DNA from: Paenibacillus sp. PAMC 26794
Lineage (GTDB): Bacteria; Bacillota; Bacilli; Paenibacillales; Paenibacillaceae
Direction: 5' to 3'
Length of the DNA stretch: 64,000 bases
NCBI RefSeq assembly: GCF_000316035.1
Contig: NZ_ANHX01000041.1
Span: forward strand, 1-64,000
In this document: positions 36,043-45,801 of the stretch, piece after piece
How the letters are laid out: the number at the start of each line of letters is the position of its first letter
Numbering within the stretch: position 1 is the first letter of the stretch
Made by a program: the position numbers and the translations under genes
The notes under the pieces: generated by a model
What the model saw: the letters and a program-made list of their open reading frames with translations, nothing else
Told to the model about the DNA's origin: nothing
Databases searched by the model: none

Positions 36043-39000
36043 TTACTTCGCCTGAAATTCATTTGCCGCCAATAACAAGGTTACCACTTCAGCACGTGTT
36101 GCCTCAGCGAGGGGGTTAAACATATTTTTGCCTGTTCCCTTCACCAGTCCTGCATCATACGCAGCAGCGATATATGGAACAGCCCACGCCGGTACTTTAT
36201 CTGCATCCGCGAAACTCAGTGCCGGATTGGACTCCACTGGAAGGCCGAGTGCTCTGACGAGCATAACCGTCATCTCTACCCGCGATACTTTCCCCGATGA
36301 ACGGAACGTATCGTCCGTGTACCCACTAATGATGCCTTGATCCACTGCTTGAGCAATAAAGGATTGCGCCCATGCAGGTATCCCGGCAGCATCCTTAAAC
36401 GTCAATGCCTTGTTGCTGGCTGGAAGTTCAAATGCTCTGCCCAACATAACAATGAATTCGGCGCGTGTGGCTGGTGCATTCGGACGGAAGTTACCATCCT
36501 GATACCCGTTCACAATTCCCCGGGAAATGGCCTGCTCAATAGCAGCTGCTGCCCAGTGATTCCCAATGTCCTTCAGGTCTACCACTGGTGTGGTTGGAGT
36601 TACAGGTGTAGTAGGTGTTGTAGAACCTCCACCACTGTTACCACTACCCGGATTACTTCCATTATTCCCGCCACCATTACCAGGATTGCTTCCATTTCCG
36701 TTATCTATAAAGGTTAATTGTGCAAGCAACGGATCATGATCGCTCACTCGACCATCTGCTGTTTCAAAGTCAGCATTCACATGCACCACTTCAATGGCTG
36801 CGTTATCCGTCAGGTTTTTACTCACCAAAATGTGATCCAATGTCTGAGAGTTTCCGTCATAAATATAGGAATAACGCTTGTTCTCAGGCAGTTTGTTTAC
36901 CAGATTGTCCAATTCATTACCTTCGACAATGCTCAATGTTTTCGAGAACTGGAAGTCATTAAAGTCCCCGAGGACAGCAACATTTACATCCGAGTCTTTA
37001 TTGATTAATTCATTGACAAATTTATTGACAACCGTTGCTTGCTGCGCACGCTGTACTTCACTAATGCGAGTTACAGGCTGAATATTTCCAAATGGGGCTA
37101 AATCTCCACCCTTAGAATTGAAATGGTTAGCGATAACGACCACACGTTCACCATTAAATTCAAACTCTGCTGCGAGCGGTTTGCGGGAACTGGCAAATGC
37201 GTCGTCACCTGGTGCAATACGCCCCGGATTAACCGAGAGACTACCGTCTGCTTTGACTGCGATTGCTGTCGTGGCATTACCTTTGCTAACACCAGTAGCT
37301 AACGATACACGGTCCGGCTGATACAGGAATCCTACACGAATGTTGGCACCTGGTGCCCCGCCATCCTTATTATTTTCCGGAGCAATCTCACTGTATTGAT
37401 ATGTGGGTCCTTTATTCGCTTTGATTGCATCAATTAGTGTCTGAAAACTCTCATCGGCCGCTGTTGTACCCGTGTCGGCATCACCATCGTTATCCTGAAC
37501 TTCCATTATTCCTAATATGTCTGGCGTTTTCAGATTATCCACGATAATTTTACCGATTTTATTGGCTCGTGTTGCATCTTTTTTGCTGAAGTTCTCGACA
37601 TTAAACGTGGCAACAGTCAGCTTTTCTTGTTGTGGCTCAATTGATGTTGTTACTTGTTTCAAACCATCGGACGTAATCGGAGGCAAATCGCCTTCCAAGT
37701 TAACCTTATAATTACCACCCGAATAAGAAAGCACACCTTTAATGGATCCTCTAAATTTATCACCCGTTGTCACAGCTTGAGGAGTTTTTTTATTAATGAA
37801 CAAACGTTGAGGATTTAGAGAACTCTCAAACTTTCCTGCTCCGTCTCCACGTAAGATTAATCCTCCTGCCGGAGTCTGCAATGAATCATTTGGTTCGTTG
37901 TCTACCGTTACTGCTAATCCAAGATTGTAAGAATAAGGTCCGAGAATAGTAGCATCATCTAATTGAATACGCATGCCTTCCAAACTTTCATAAAAGTCTA
38001 TAGCATCCACGTCAGGGTTAAACTGGCCCAATCCATCCGAATCAATGACTTTCGGTATTACGCGGCCACCTTTTCCAATGATTACGGATTGTGGCAATCC
38101 AACATCGGGTTGTTCCAACGTAATCTCAGAAGCTACAATTTCAGTGGTTGGCAAGTCTGTTGCACTTGCTGCATACTCTTTCACCTTGCCGGCAACCTTT
38201 ACCTGGTCCTTGACTTTCATTCCATGATCTTTCTTATAGATTAAAATCCCCTCAGAAGTTGCCGGATCTCCATCTTCCTGACCAGGAATGGATTGCATAT
38301 AGAATGAATCTGCGTTAATTAGAGATGTAACAATTCCATCTACATTCTGTACATTCAATCCATCATAGATGGAATAATGGCCTGCCCCCTGAATTTCGTG
38401 AATACGTACACCATCCACCCGATCCACCGCAGTATATTCAAAAGAAAAAATGGTGCTTACTCTGCTATCAGCAGTGGCAACAGCTTTAATGATTTGATTT
38501 TGAGTAATCGTAATAGGCTGTGTGTATTTCATGGAATTCACAGTTGGTTCAGAACCGTCCAGTGTATAGAAAATTTGGGCACCTACATAAGGGGAAGACA
38601 ACGTAACTTCCGTTCCTTTTACAATACCACCGGAAGGTGTGCTCGCTGTTACAGAGAGCAAATCCTCCAGAATATCCGACGCCGTTCGAGGAATCAACTC
38701 CAGACCGTAAGTGGAATGGTAAGTCAAGACTCCTGTCACTTTATGATACGATTTGCCAACGGAGAGAGCTGACGGGCTGTTTTTGGCATAAATCAGCATT
38801 TGCCCGCCATGTTCATCTGTCGCTGTGTAAGTGGGCGTGTTGCTTTTTGTCACTGTAATATTGTTTACTTCGACAAGCATCCCTTCATACTGCCCTCCAG
38901 TACCCTTGCTCCCTCCCGCACTCGGAGCAAAATGAGATGAGTTGAGCGGTACAGGTACAGGTAGATCCTGTGACTTTTCAACATTTCGAATAAAGCCACC

Positions 39001-39969
39001 CTGAAATCCAGATTTGCTTGCTTCAACCTGAACAAGGCCATTGTAAATCGTAATTGGCCCATAGGCTTCAATCCGGTCTCCAGCTTCTATACCAGAAGCA
39101 TTACCGCGCACAACGATCCCGGCATCGTTATCCTGAATATACAGATTCGATACACTTCCGGACAATTCGCTATAGGTTACAATGCCTTGAACGCTAACGG
39201 TCGTATTCTCAGTTGCTTTTCTTGCATCTGAGATTGAAATAGGAGTTGTGTCGACAAGGGTATAATCAAAACTGGTAACATCACTATTGTCGATCCCCTC
39301 TTTGGCTGCGTAGGTTTCAATGTGAATCGCATCATTTATTGTAATGGGCACGGTATAGGGAAGATAATCAGCGTCCGTATTTTGCTTATAGTAAACGGTT
39401 GCACCGACTGTGGGTGTTTCCAATGTAACCTGCGTTCCTTCTGGAACAGCACCAGAAGATGGATTAGCTCTGACGCTTGCCACTTTAGTTTCAGGTGTCT
39501 CATCGATTAGTTGGAAGGTTGTTGAAGAGGAGTCAATGTATTTGATGCCAGGTAGTGAGAGATAAGAAGTTAGCGTCCCATTGGTTACCCTAACTTTCTT
39601 TCCAAGAAGTTCAGGGTTGCTATTCAATCCAAACGTATTTCGTACTGAAGTAATATTAGGGATTTGAACAGAAAAGATCTTATTTAAATCTGTTTCACCT
39701 GGATTGTCCGCAAGTCCAAAATTACTACCTCCACTGAATGGAGCTATAGTTTGCAGTTTATTTTTTGAACCATCAAAATACCCAATAACATATCCTTCCA
39801 CCGTCCCCGGTAATCCATCATTGTTGCGAGCGATCGCTTGAGCAATAGTTAAAGGCTCATCCGCAGCGGCTGCCTTACTGCTGAACAATCCAGCCGGAAT
39901 TGCACCTGTGATGAGCAGGACCATGGCCAGGAACAACCTGAGCAACCTCTTCATTCGCAGAACATGCAT
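36043..39969 (-). CDS. Cell-surface SLH nuclease (endonuclease/exonuclease/phosphatase family)
   Basis: A 1308-residue secreted protein. Signal peptide (LLRLFLAMVLLITGAIPAGL), a DUF6359-like N-terminal domain (about 36-155), two chitobiase-like beta domains with VYYKQNTDADYLPYTVPI and IFYTLDGSEPTVNSM, interspersed OB-fold segments, then the EEP nuclease domain from about residue 785 (LTVATFNVENFSKKD, catalytic-type LGDFNDFQF, DHILVSKNL, VSDHDPLLAQLTF), a Gly/Asn/Ser/Thr/Pro linker and three SLH repeats (about 1130-1305). It should degrade extracellular DNA while fixed to the cell wall. GGAGG precedes the first ATG. Confidence 0.93.
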   Translation of the reverse strand: MHVLRMKRLLRLFLAMVLLITGAIPAGLFSSKAAAADEPLTIAQAIARNNDGLPGTVEGYVIGYFDGSKNKLQTIAPFSGGSNFGLADNPGETDLNKIFSVQIPNITSVRNTFGLNSNPELLGKKVRVTNGTLTSYLSLPGIKYIDSSSTTFQLIDETPETKVASVRANPSSGAVPEGTQVTLETPTVGATVYYKQNTDADYLPYTVPITINDAIHIETYAAKEGIDNSDVTSFDYTLVDTTPISISDARKATENTTVSVQGIVTYSELSGSVSNLYIQDNDAGIVVRGNASGIEAGDRIEAYGPITIYNGLVQVEASKSGFQGGFIRNVEKSQDLPVPVPLNSSHFAPSAGGSKGTGGQYEGMLVEVNNITVTKSNTPTYTATDEHGGQMLIYAKNSPSALSVGKSYHKVTGVLTYHSTYGLELIPRTASDILEDLLSVTASTPSGGIVKGTEVTLSSPYVGAQIFYTLDGSEPTVNSMKYTQPITITQNQIIKAVATADSRVSTIFSFEYTAVDRVDGVRIHEIQGAGHYSIYDGLNVQNVDGIVTSLINADSFYMQSIPGQEDGDPATSEGILIYKKDHGMKVKDQVKVAGKVKEYAASATDLPTTEIVASEITLEQPDVGLPQSVIIGKGGRVIPKVIDSDGLGQFNPDVDAIDFYESLEGMRIQLDDATILGPYSYNLGLAVTVDNEPNDSLQTPAGGLILRGDGAGKFESSLNPQRLFINKKTPQAVTTGDKFRGSIKGVLSYSGGNYKVNLEGDLPPITSDGLKQVTTSIEPQQEKLTVATFNVENFSKKDATRANKIGKIIVDNLKTPDILGIMEVQDNDGDADTGTTAADESFQTLIDAIKANKGPTYQYSEIAPENNKDGGAPGANIRVGFLYQPDRVSLATGVSKGNATTAIAVKADGSLSVNPGRIAPGDDAFASSRKPLAAEFEFNGERVVVIANHFNSKGGDLAPFGNIQPVTRISEVQRAQQATVVNKFVNELINKDSDVNVAVLGDFNDFQFSKTLSIVEGNELDNLVNKLPENKRYSYIYDGNSQTLDHILVSKNLTDNAAIEVVHVNADFETADGRVSDHDPLLAQLTFIDNGNGSNPGNGGGNNGSNPGSGNSGGGSTTPTTPVTPTTPVVDLKDIGNHWAAAAIEQAISRGIVNGYQDGNFRPNAPATRAEFIVMLGRAFELPASNKALTFKDAAGIPAWAQSFIAQAVDQGIISGYTDDTFRSSGKVSRVEMTVMLVRALGLPVESNPALSFADADKVPAWAVPYIAAAYDAGLVKGTGKNMFNPLAEATRAEVVTLLLAANEFQAK

Positions 39970-40038
39970 TTTTTACTTACCTCCATGTTTTTAAATTATA
40001 ATCATTTGTTCAGCCATCTTGTACATTAGTTCAAATAT

Positions 40039-40067
40039 AAGATAACTGAAGAACAGGCTCGTGTAAA
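40039..40067 (-). promoter_or_regulatory. Candidate promoter of SLH nuclease gene
   Basis: TTTACA (40062-40067), 17-bp spacer and TATCTT (40039-40044) on the minus strand. A second TATAAT lies nearer the gene. The 618-bp gap 39970-40587 is very AT-rich and otherwise holds only a terminator. Confidence 0.5.
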
Positions 40068-40469
40068 CAAAATTTCTTTGTTATGAAAGAAAACAGAACA
40101 CTAATATCACAATATCTAAAATAATCTCTATAAAAATGAATAAATAGTACTACTTTTTCGAAAAAACACGTTATCAAGCCTATTAAAGTTATATAAGTGT
40201 TAGATATAAGGTTATTTAACGTCAATTAAATTAACATTTATAATGAATATTAATACGAATTCGACATTTAGTGACAGTCCTCATTTCTTTAAACCCACTA
40301 AAACCTGAGTCTTGAGACATGCATTTTCACATGATAAAACGATATGTACGGATCACTTTAGATCACCCCATTACCTGAGTATAAGAGAGAACTATTAAGT
40401 ACAAAATCAGTATGAGTTAATAGAATGTTAATTATTTCTTGATAATCTACAAAGACATATAACCACATC

Positions 40470-40518
40470 AAAAAAACCACAAGAATATCTCCAATTACTC
40501 TCAGAGACTTTCTTGTGG
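40470..40518 (-). terminator. Terminator after stalk-domain gene
   Basis: CCACAAGAA and TTCTTGTGG with inner TCTC/GAGA, followed by a T run on the minus strand. Confidence 0.8.
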
Positions 40519-40587
40519 GATATTATAAAATATTATATTTTGAAATTAATACTAATTTTACTTTTTCGAGATGATATAGACTGACTA

Positions 40588-41742
40588 TTAGTACACTTCT
40601 GTGTCTGGTGTCAATGTAATATTACTTCCATATGGTTCAATTAATCCTTGTTGCTCCAAGTACTGGTCAACGTATCGATCTGCATTCAGTGAAGTTGACC
40701 CGATCCAGTCTGAATATGTTTTTCCAAACATTTTATACAGTATATCACTAGTATATTCATTACTTAATTCCCCAAAAACAGTATATAACTGTTTTACCGT
40801 ATTCGTGTGTTTTTTCCCCTCTAAATCGGTCCAGGTTACTTTTTTATTCAGATCTACCTTCCTTATATCCTTAGTATATATTTGTACAGTTGACCCATTG
40901 ACTTTGAAGTACACACGGATGCTTTTTTCGTAAGGATGACCCTTGAGAATGCTCCACCCTTTCATATCTCCAGTAGCTGGCACAGCATAAAGTTTTCCTT
41001 TTGTTGGGGTTACTGCTGTTACACTGTTTTGTTTTTTAGGTTGTTCAATATTAATAGTCATTTTTCCTTTACCAATGGATATTTGCATCTGCTTAGCTTT
41101 GGAGTTATAAGCCAATACACCATCCAAAGCATCTGAGAGAACAGAAGCAGGAAACAAAGTTACGCCATTTTGAACAAGTAGTGGTGACTTGAGAGTTAAT
41201 GGCTCTCCATTTAAAGTTGCCTTTGTTCCATTTTTCGGGAGAGTTAGTCTGGTAGAACCAACTTTAATGTCGAAGGTGCCTTGTTGAGCAATATAATTAA
41301 CACTCCCCCCCAGTGCCTTGAATACCTCTTTCATCGGAACAAGAGTCACACCATTTTTTATGTATCCCCCATCAATCGCTTCATCCAAACTACCTGAGAT
41401 GGTAACTGATCTTTCAACATTTTCGACTTTAACAGTAATTGTTGAAGAACCTACACCTGTTACCTTTACCATCCCAGTGCTCAGCACTTGAAGTATATGA
41501 GGTTCACTGATCGTATAATCTGTTTTCGAAAGACCCGTATTTCTTCTGTAGTATGGATCGTTATCGCTATGTATTGAGAATTCGTCATCATAAACAACAA
41601 CTATATTAAGATTAATCTTAGAACCGACCGAAACTGTAGTATTAGGGATGAGTTCAATATTTTTAACTTTAAGTTCCTCCCCATAAACACTTGAGACAAA
41701 CAACAACATAAATACCATCATTAGAACCGTTACTCTTTTCAT
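40588..41742 (-). CDS. Secreted copper-amine-oxidase-N stalk-domain protein
   Basis: A 384-residue exported protein with signal peptide (VLMMVFMLLFVSSVYG), a Big-like domain (IELIPNTTVSVGSKINLN, VSTGMVKVTGVGSSTITVKV would be split over strands), and the copper amine oxidase N-terminal (stalk) module GVTLVPMKEVFKALGGSV with its repeat GVTLFPASVLSDALDG, then a C-terminal part with no clear family. Such modules are common on Paenibacillus surface proteins and lack oxidase activity by themselves. GGAG precedes the ATG. Confidence 0.82.
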   Translation of the reverse strand: MKRVTVLMMVFMLLFVSSVYGEELKVKNIELIPNTTVSVGSKINLNIVVVYDDEFSIHSDNDPYYRRNTGLSKTDYTISEPHILQVLSTGMVKVTGVGSSTITVKVENVERSVTISGSLDEAIDGGYIKNGVTLVPMKEVFKALGGSVNYIAQQGTFDIKVGSTRLTLPKNGTKATLNGEPLTLKSPLLVQNGVTLFPASVLSDALDGVLAYNSKAKQMQISIGKGKMTINIEQPKKQNSVTAVTPTKGKLYAVPATGDMKGWSILKGHPYEKSIRVYFKVNGSTVQIYTKDIRKVDLNKKVTWTDLEGKKHTNTVKQLYTVFGELSNEYTSDILYKMFGKTYSDWIGSTSLNADRYVDQYLEQQGLIEPYGSNITLTPDTEVY

Positions 41743-41876
41743 TCACTTGTACTCCTTCTTATTTTTATTATGTCTATTTCTCTTCATGAATCTATTTATT
41801 GGGATACCCCTTTCAGCTTCCTATTTTATTTTCGGAATCATTAACAAAAAATGTTAGTCTTTCTCTTTAGTAAAAC

Positions 41877-41912
41877 AAAAAAAATTGAATGCAGTTTAAT
41901 CACTGCATTCAA
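41877..41912 (-). terminator. Terminator after sugar-binding protein gene
   Basis: TTGAATGCAGT and ACTGCATTCAA form a perfect 11-bp stem followed by a run of T on the minus strand. Confidence 0.9.
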
Positions 41913-41929
41913 CATTGATATGAATTAAA

Positions 41930-43288
41930 TTATTTCTTCACCGTACTATTATATTGCGCAATCTTGTCTGTAATTTGTTTAGCTGCTGCATCCAATGCTT
42001 CCTGTGGTGTACCTTGTCCATTCAGGACCGTTTCAATCGCTCCTTCGACAAGTTGTCTGGCTTCTGGGAATACACCCATTAATGCCCCGGATGTTGCTGT
42101 CGAATCCGCGGAAGCGTGCAATTGATCGACTGCTGTCTGGAATTGCGGGTACTTCGCCATATTATCCTTTAATACTTGCTCATTGTAGGCTGCTGTCGTA
42201 ATAGGGAAGTATCCTGTCGCAACACTCCAGTTCGCTTGTACCTCTGGTGTAGCCAAGTACTTGATGAATTCCCATGCTGCTTGCTGTTGAGCTTCTGATT
42301 TGTTGTTCATGATGTACAAGCTCGCTCCACCCACTACAACGCCGCCTTCTTTGGCATCCGCTGGACGAGGCAGGAAACCTGTTCCCAGTTCAAACTTGCC
42401 ACCTGAACCTTCTACGATTTTGCGTAGGCCAGCCGTGGAATCGAGGGTCATACCGATTTGCTGAGCGGTAAATGCTGTTGTTGTATCGTCTGTGCTACGT
42501 CCCAGATTAGAGAGAGTCTTCTCATCAATCATCTTTTTCCACCACGTTAATGTCTTCACTCCAGCTTCGGAGTTCAACAGGGACTCTGTAGCCGCCTCGG
42601 TTCTTCCGTTTCCATTGTTTACATAATCTGCATTCTGGTTCGCGAAGAACTGTTCCATAAACCAGCCGTAGATCGCCATGGATGCACCTGGCTTACCGTC
42701 TTTCGCCAGTGCTTTTGCTGCTTGCTCAAACTCTTCGTATGTTTTCGGCGGGTTCTCCGGGTCCAGACCTGCTGCTTTGAACATATCCTTGTTGTAGTAC
42801 AGGATCGGGTTGGATGTGTTAAACGGCATCGCGTTCAATTTGCCATCGATGGTATAGTATCGGATGATGTTTGGCTCCAGTTGGGACAGGTCGAACTGAT
42901 CCTTGTCGATGAACTGTTGTACTGGTGTAATCATGCCCGAATCATTCATGAACTTGCTACCGATCTCGTAGACCTGGATAATGTCTGGACCGCTGTCTGA
43001 GCCCATGGATGCTTTGAGTTTGTTCAGACTTTCATCGTACTTCCCTTGATAGATGGGCTTCACCTGAATGTCGGGATGGCTAGCATTAAAGTCGGAAGCG
43101 AGTTGGTTAATGGCTTTCTCTCCAGCGCCAGACATGGAATGCCACCACGTCAATTGTGTTGTTTCAGCTGCAGCAGCTTCTGCTTGAGCTCCACTTGCCG
43201 GGCTGCTCGTTTCTGCTTTTGTTCCGCAAGCGGAGATGACCAACATGAGTGCAGCCAGCATTAATGCGAATGTTCCTCTTTTTTTCAA
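41930..43288 (-). CDS. Carbohydrate ABC transporter substrate-binding lipoprotein
   Basis: A 452-residue UgpB-like binding protein with lipobox LVISACG, then a TWWHSMSGAGEKAINQLASDFN start and YNKDMFKAAGLDPENPPKTYEEFEQ, typical of SBP_bac_8-type receptors such as glycerol-3-phosphate or sugar uptake proteins. It is anchored on the outer face of the membrane and serves the permeases upstream (44495-45457, 43677-44498). The start codon is TTG with AAAGGAGAG upstream. A 388-base spacer separates it from the permease gene, more than usual in an operon, and holds two hairpins. The substrate cannot be read from sequence; no ATPase is encoded here, so a shared one is likely. Confidence 0.88.
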   Translation of the reverse strand: MKKRGTFALMLAALMLVISACGTKAETSSPASGAQAEAAAAETTQLTWWHSMSGAGEKAINQLASDFNASHPDIQVKPIYQGKYDESLNKLKASMGSDSGPDIIQVYEIGSKFMNDSGMITPVQQFIDKDQFDLSQLEPNIIRYYTIDGKLNAMPFNTSNPILYYNKDMFKAAGLDPENPPKTYEEFEQAAKALAKDGKPGASMAIYGWFMEQFFANQNADYVNNGNGRTEAATESLLNSEAGVKTLTWWKKMIDEKTLSNLGRSTDDTTTAFTAQQIGMTLDSTAGLRKIVEGSGGKFELGTGFLPRPADAKEGGVVVGGASLYIMNNKSEAQQQAAWEFIKYLATPEVQANWSVATGYFPITTAAYNEQVLKDNMAKYPQFQTAVDQLHASADSTATSGALMGVFPEARQLVEGAIETVLNGQGTPQEALDAAAKQITDKIAQYNSTVKK

Positions 43289-43676
43289 ACGAAATCGCTC
43301 TCCTTTTATATGGCTCGCTTCAACATAAGTGCTTTGGGTGCTGCAAGGTGGCCGTTCCGGATATGAATCGTTCTTTTGATCGCTGTTACCCCCGGATTTT
43401 TTTCATTCTCCCCTTAAAAGGGGAAAATCCGGGGATAAAGGCGAACGCTTCGCTTCTTCAGAATCGATTTCGTCCCCTCCACTACTACCGTCGTTCATTT
43501 CAGCATCTTATTTCAAGTACGAGCCTCATTTTATTCGCTCCTGGTATCTAAAACCGTAGACCTTGTACGAAGATACAAGGTTTAATTCAAAACCTCTAAA
43601 TCAAAATCTTTGATCAAAACCTTCAGAACTTCCACTTCAATTAAATAGTATTAAAATTTACTCTACTTACCCCCTC
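43289..43676 (-). other. Intercistronic spacer with two hairpins
   Basis: Between the permease stop and the binding-protein start lie a perfect 8-bp hairpin (43560-43581, ACCTTGTA/TACAAGGT) and a compound hairpin (43390-43434) with outer CCCCGGATTTT/AAAATCCGGGG and inner CCCCTT/AAGGGG. Neither has a T run. They could raise stability of the downstream transcript, giving more receptor than permease, or hide a promoter that I do not see. Confidence 0.5.
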
Positions 43677-44498
43677 TTACCCCTTCAGCGCGCCTGCGGC
43701 CATTCCGCGGACAAGCTGTTTCAACCCGAAAATCAATAACAGTAAGGATGGTAGAATGACCATGGCTGTTCCGGCAAATACCAGATTCCATGCTGTGGAT
43801 TCCTGAAACTCCAGCATCGAGATTCCGATCTGTGCGGTTCTCATTTCCGGTGTATTTGTCACCAGCAGCGGCCAGAGATACGAATTGTACATGCTTAAGA
43901 ATGAATAGATTGCCAGTGTACCCAGTGCCGGACGGGACAAAGGCAAGACGTGCGATATGAAATAGCGAATATGACCACAACCGTCGATCCTCGCCGCCTC
44001 GAACAATTCCTTGGGTAGTTGCATGAAGAACTGTCTTAGCAGGAATGTACCAAACGCCGTTGCCAGAAACGGCACGGTAAGCCCCTGGTAACTATCCAGC
44101 CAGCCCCAGCTGCGAACTGTCAGGTAATTTGGGATCATCGTCACTTCCCATGGAATCATCATCGTTGCGACAAACATGCTGAAGATGACGTTTTTGCCTT
44201 TGAACTGCATTTTCGCAAAAGCATAGGCTGCCATACTCGCTGTAATCAGTTGACCAAGCGTTGTCAGTCCTGCGACAAGAAAGGTATTGCCGATAAATCG
44301 ACCGATCGGAACAATATCAAATACTTCGCTAAAGTTGGACAGATCGATTGAATTTGGAATGATATGCGGCGGATAAGCACTCGCATCTTCCGGCGTCATG
44401 ACGGCCATGAAAAAGGTGTACATCACCGGATACAATACAAGCGCTGCACAGATCGTCAGTAATCCATACAACAGCGTTTTGGTCCATGTCGTACTCAT
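43677..44498 (-). CDS. Carbohydrate ABC transporter permease (UgpE-like)
   Basis: A 273-residue permease with six membrane segments and the EAA loop ELFEAARIDGCGHIRYF. Start at 44498 overlaps the stop of the upstream permease as ATGA; the frame reaches 44525 but lacks a ribosome site. It pairs with the gene at 44495-45457 and the binding protein downstream. Confidence 0.9.
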   Translation of the reverse strand: MSTTWTKTLLYGLLTICAALVLYPVMYTFFMAVMTPEDASAYPPHIIPNSIDLSNFSEVFDIVPIGRFIGNTFLVAGLTTLGQLITASMAAYAFAKMQFKGKNVIFSMFVATMMIPWEVTMIPNYLTVRSWGWLDSYQGLTVPFLATAFGTFLLRQFFMQLPKELFEAARIDGCGHIRYFISHVLPLSRPALGTLAIYSFLSMYNSYLWPLLVTNTPEMRTAQIGISMLEFQESTAWNLVFAGTAMVILPSLLLLIFGLKQLVRGMAAGALKG

Positions 44499-45457
44499 TG
44501 GTAATGCACTTTCCTTTCTACCCATTTGAACTGGATCAGGGTCAGCAGCATAATCACCACGAACAGGATCAGTGCCTGTGCACTACCTGTACCAAACCGG
44601 AAATTAACAAAGGCTTCCTGATAGATGGAATAGACAAAAACATTTGTACTGTCCATTGGGCCACCCCGGGTTAGAATGTTGATCTGACCAAACGATTGAA
44701 AAGCGCCAATGATCGATACGACCGTAACAAAGAATAACGTTGGTGACAGGAGCGGCATCGAGATTTTGCGAAAAGTAAGTACCGGTCCTGCGCCGTCAAT
44801 TTTGGCACTCTCGTAGATCTCATCTGGGATGCCCGCCAAACCACTGGATAGAATAATGTAGTTGAATCCAAGATTCATCCAGATCGTCATGATGGAGATC
44901 GAGATCAATGCCCAATCCGGGCTGGTAAGCCAAGGGATTGGATCGATACCTACTTTGCCAAGCAGATAATTCAACATGCCCAGGGTCGGATGGAATAGAA
45001 ACTTCCAGATGACCGCTGACGAACCGACGGATAATACCACGGGCAGAGAGAACACAAATTGGAATACACGCATTCCCTTGAACCGGTTGTGGGTCAGTGC
45101 AGCCAGAATCAGAGCAGCCAGCATACCCGTGGGCACTGTAAACAGGACAAATAATAATGTCACTCTCATCCCTTGCATAAACAGTCCTGATTGGAACACC
45201 ACCTTGAAGTTATCCAGTCCTACATAAGCCGCAATCTGTCCCGTCGGATCTGTGGAATGAAGACTCAGATACACGGACTTAAACATCGGGTAAAACAGAA
45301 ACACTGCAAACAAAAGCAGCGATGGTGCCAGGAAACCATAGGCCAGCATATTCTCCCGCATTCGCTGCACACGCAGCGAGACTGTCCGGCGCTCACTCGC
45401 ACCGGATACGCGCCGTTTAGCGGCGGGCAAGCTGATCCGGTTATCAAGCTCACTCAT
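44495..45457 (-). CDS. Carbohydrate ABC transporter permease (UgpA-like)
   Basis: A 320-residue permease with six predicted membrane segments, conserved start AYGFLAPSLLLFAVFLFYPMFK, and EAA loop EIYESAKIDGAGPVLTFRKI. GGGGGAAG precedes the ATG. It is the first gene of a three-gene transporter unit. The 344-bp region upstream holds the terminator of the KimA-like gene; no sharp promoter or regulator gene is visible. Confidence 0.9.
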   Translation of the reverse strand: MSELDNRISLPAAKRRVSGASERRTVSLRVQRMRENMLAYGFLAPSLLLFAVFLFYPMFKSVYLSLHSTDPTGQIAAYVGLDNFKVVFQSGLFMQGMRVTLLFVLFTVPTGMLAALILAALTHNRFKGMRVFQFVFSLPVVLSVGSSAVIWKFLFHPTLGMLNYLLGKVGIDPIPWLTSPDWALISISIMTIWMNLGFNYIILSSGLAGIPDEIYESAKIDGAGPVLTFRKISMPLLSPTLFFVTVVSIIGAFQSFGQINILTRGGPMDSTNVFVYSIYQEAFVNFRFGTGSAQALILFVVIMLLTLIQFKWVERKVHYQ

Positions 45458-45654
45458 CGGATTTTCTTCCCCCTTGATTCACGCATTCAGTGTGTGTGAA
45501 ATGTTACATCAACTTCAGCACCACGTTATCTAGTGTAAGAGTCGAATGTCACAGCAAAATTCATTCTGAATCAACGTAACGTTAATCATGGACAAGGGAC
45601 TTTACGCAAATGTGTATCCATTCGAAAGCGGTATCCAAACCGGATTTCATCACA

Positions 45655-45699
45655 AAAAACCGCAAGAACTCCCCTGTTTGGAGATATCCCTGCGGTTTG
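45655..45699 (-). terminator. Terminator after KimA-like gene
   Basis: AAACCGCA and TGCGGTTT are the outer stem with CTCC/GGAG pairs inside, then TTTT on the minus strand. Confidence 0.8.
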
Positions 45700-45801
45700 A
45701 TGTGTAAATGGAATATGAACGTATGCCTATTTATTAAAAGCGACTCATTTTACAATAATCTGTAAATCTTCCAAACGAGGTAAAGCGATTAACCATTCGA
45801 G

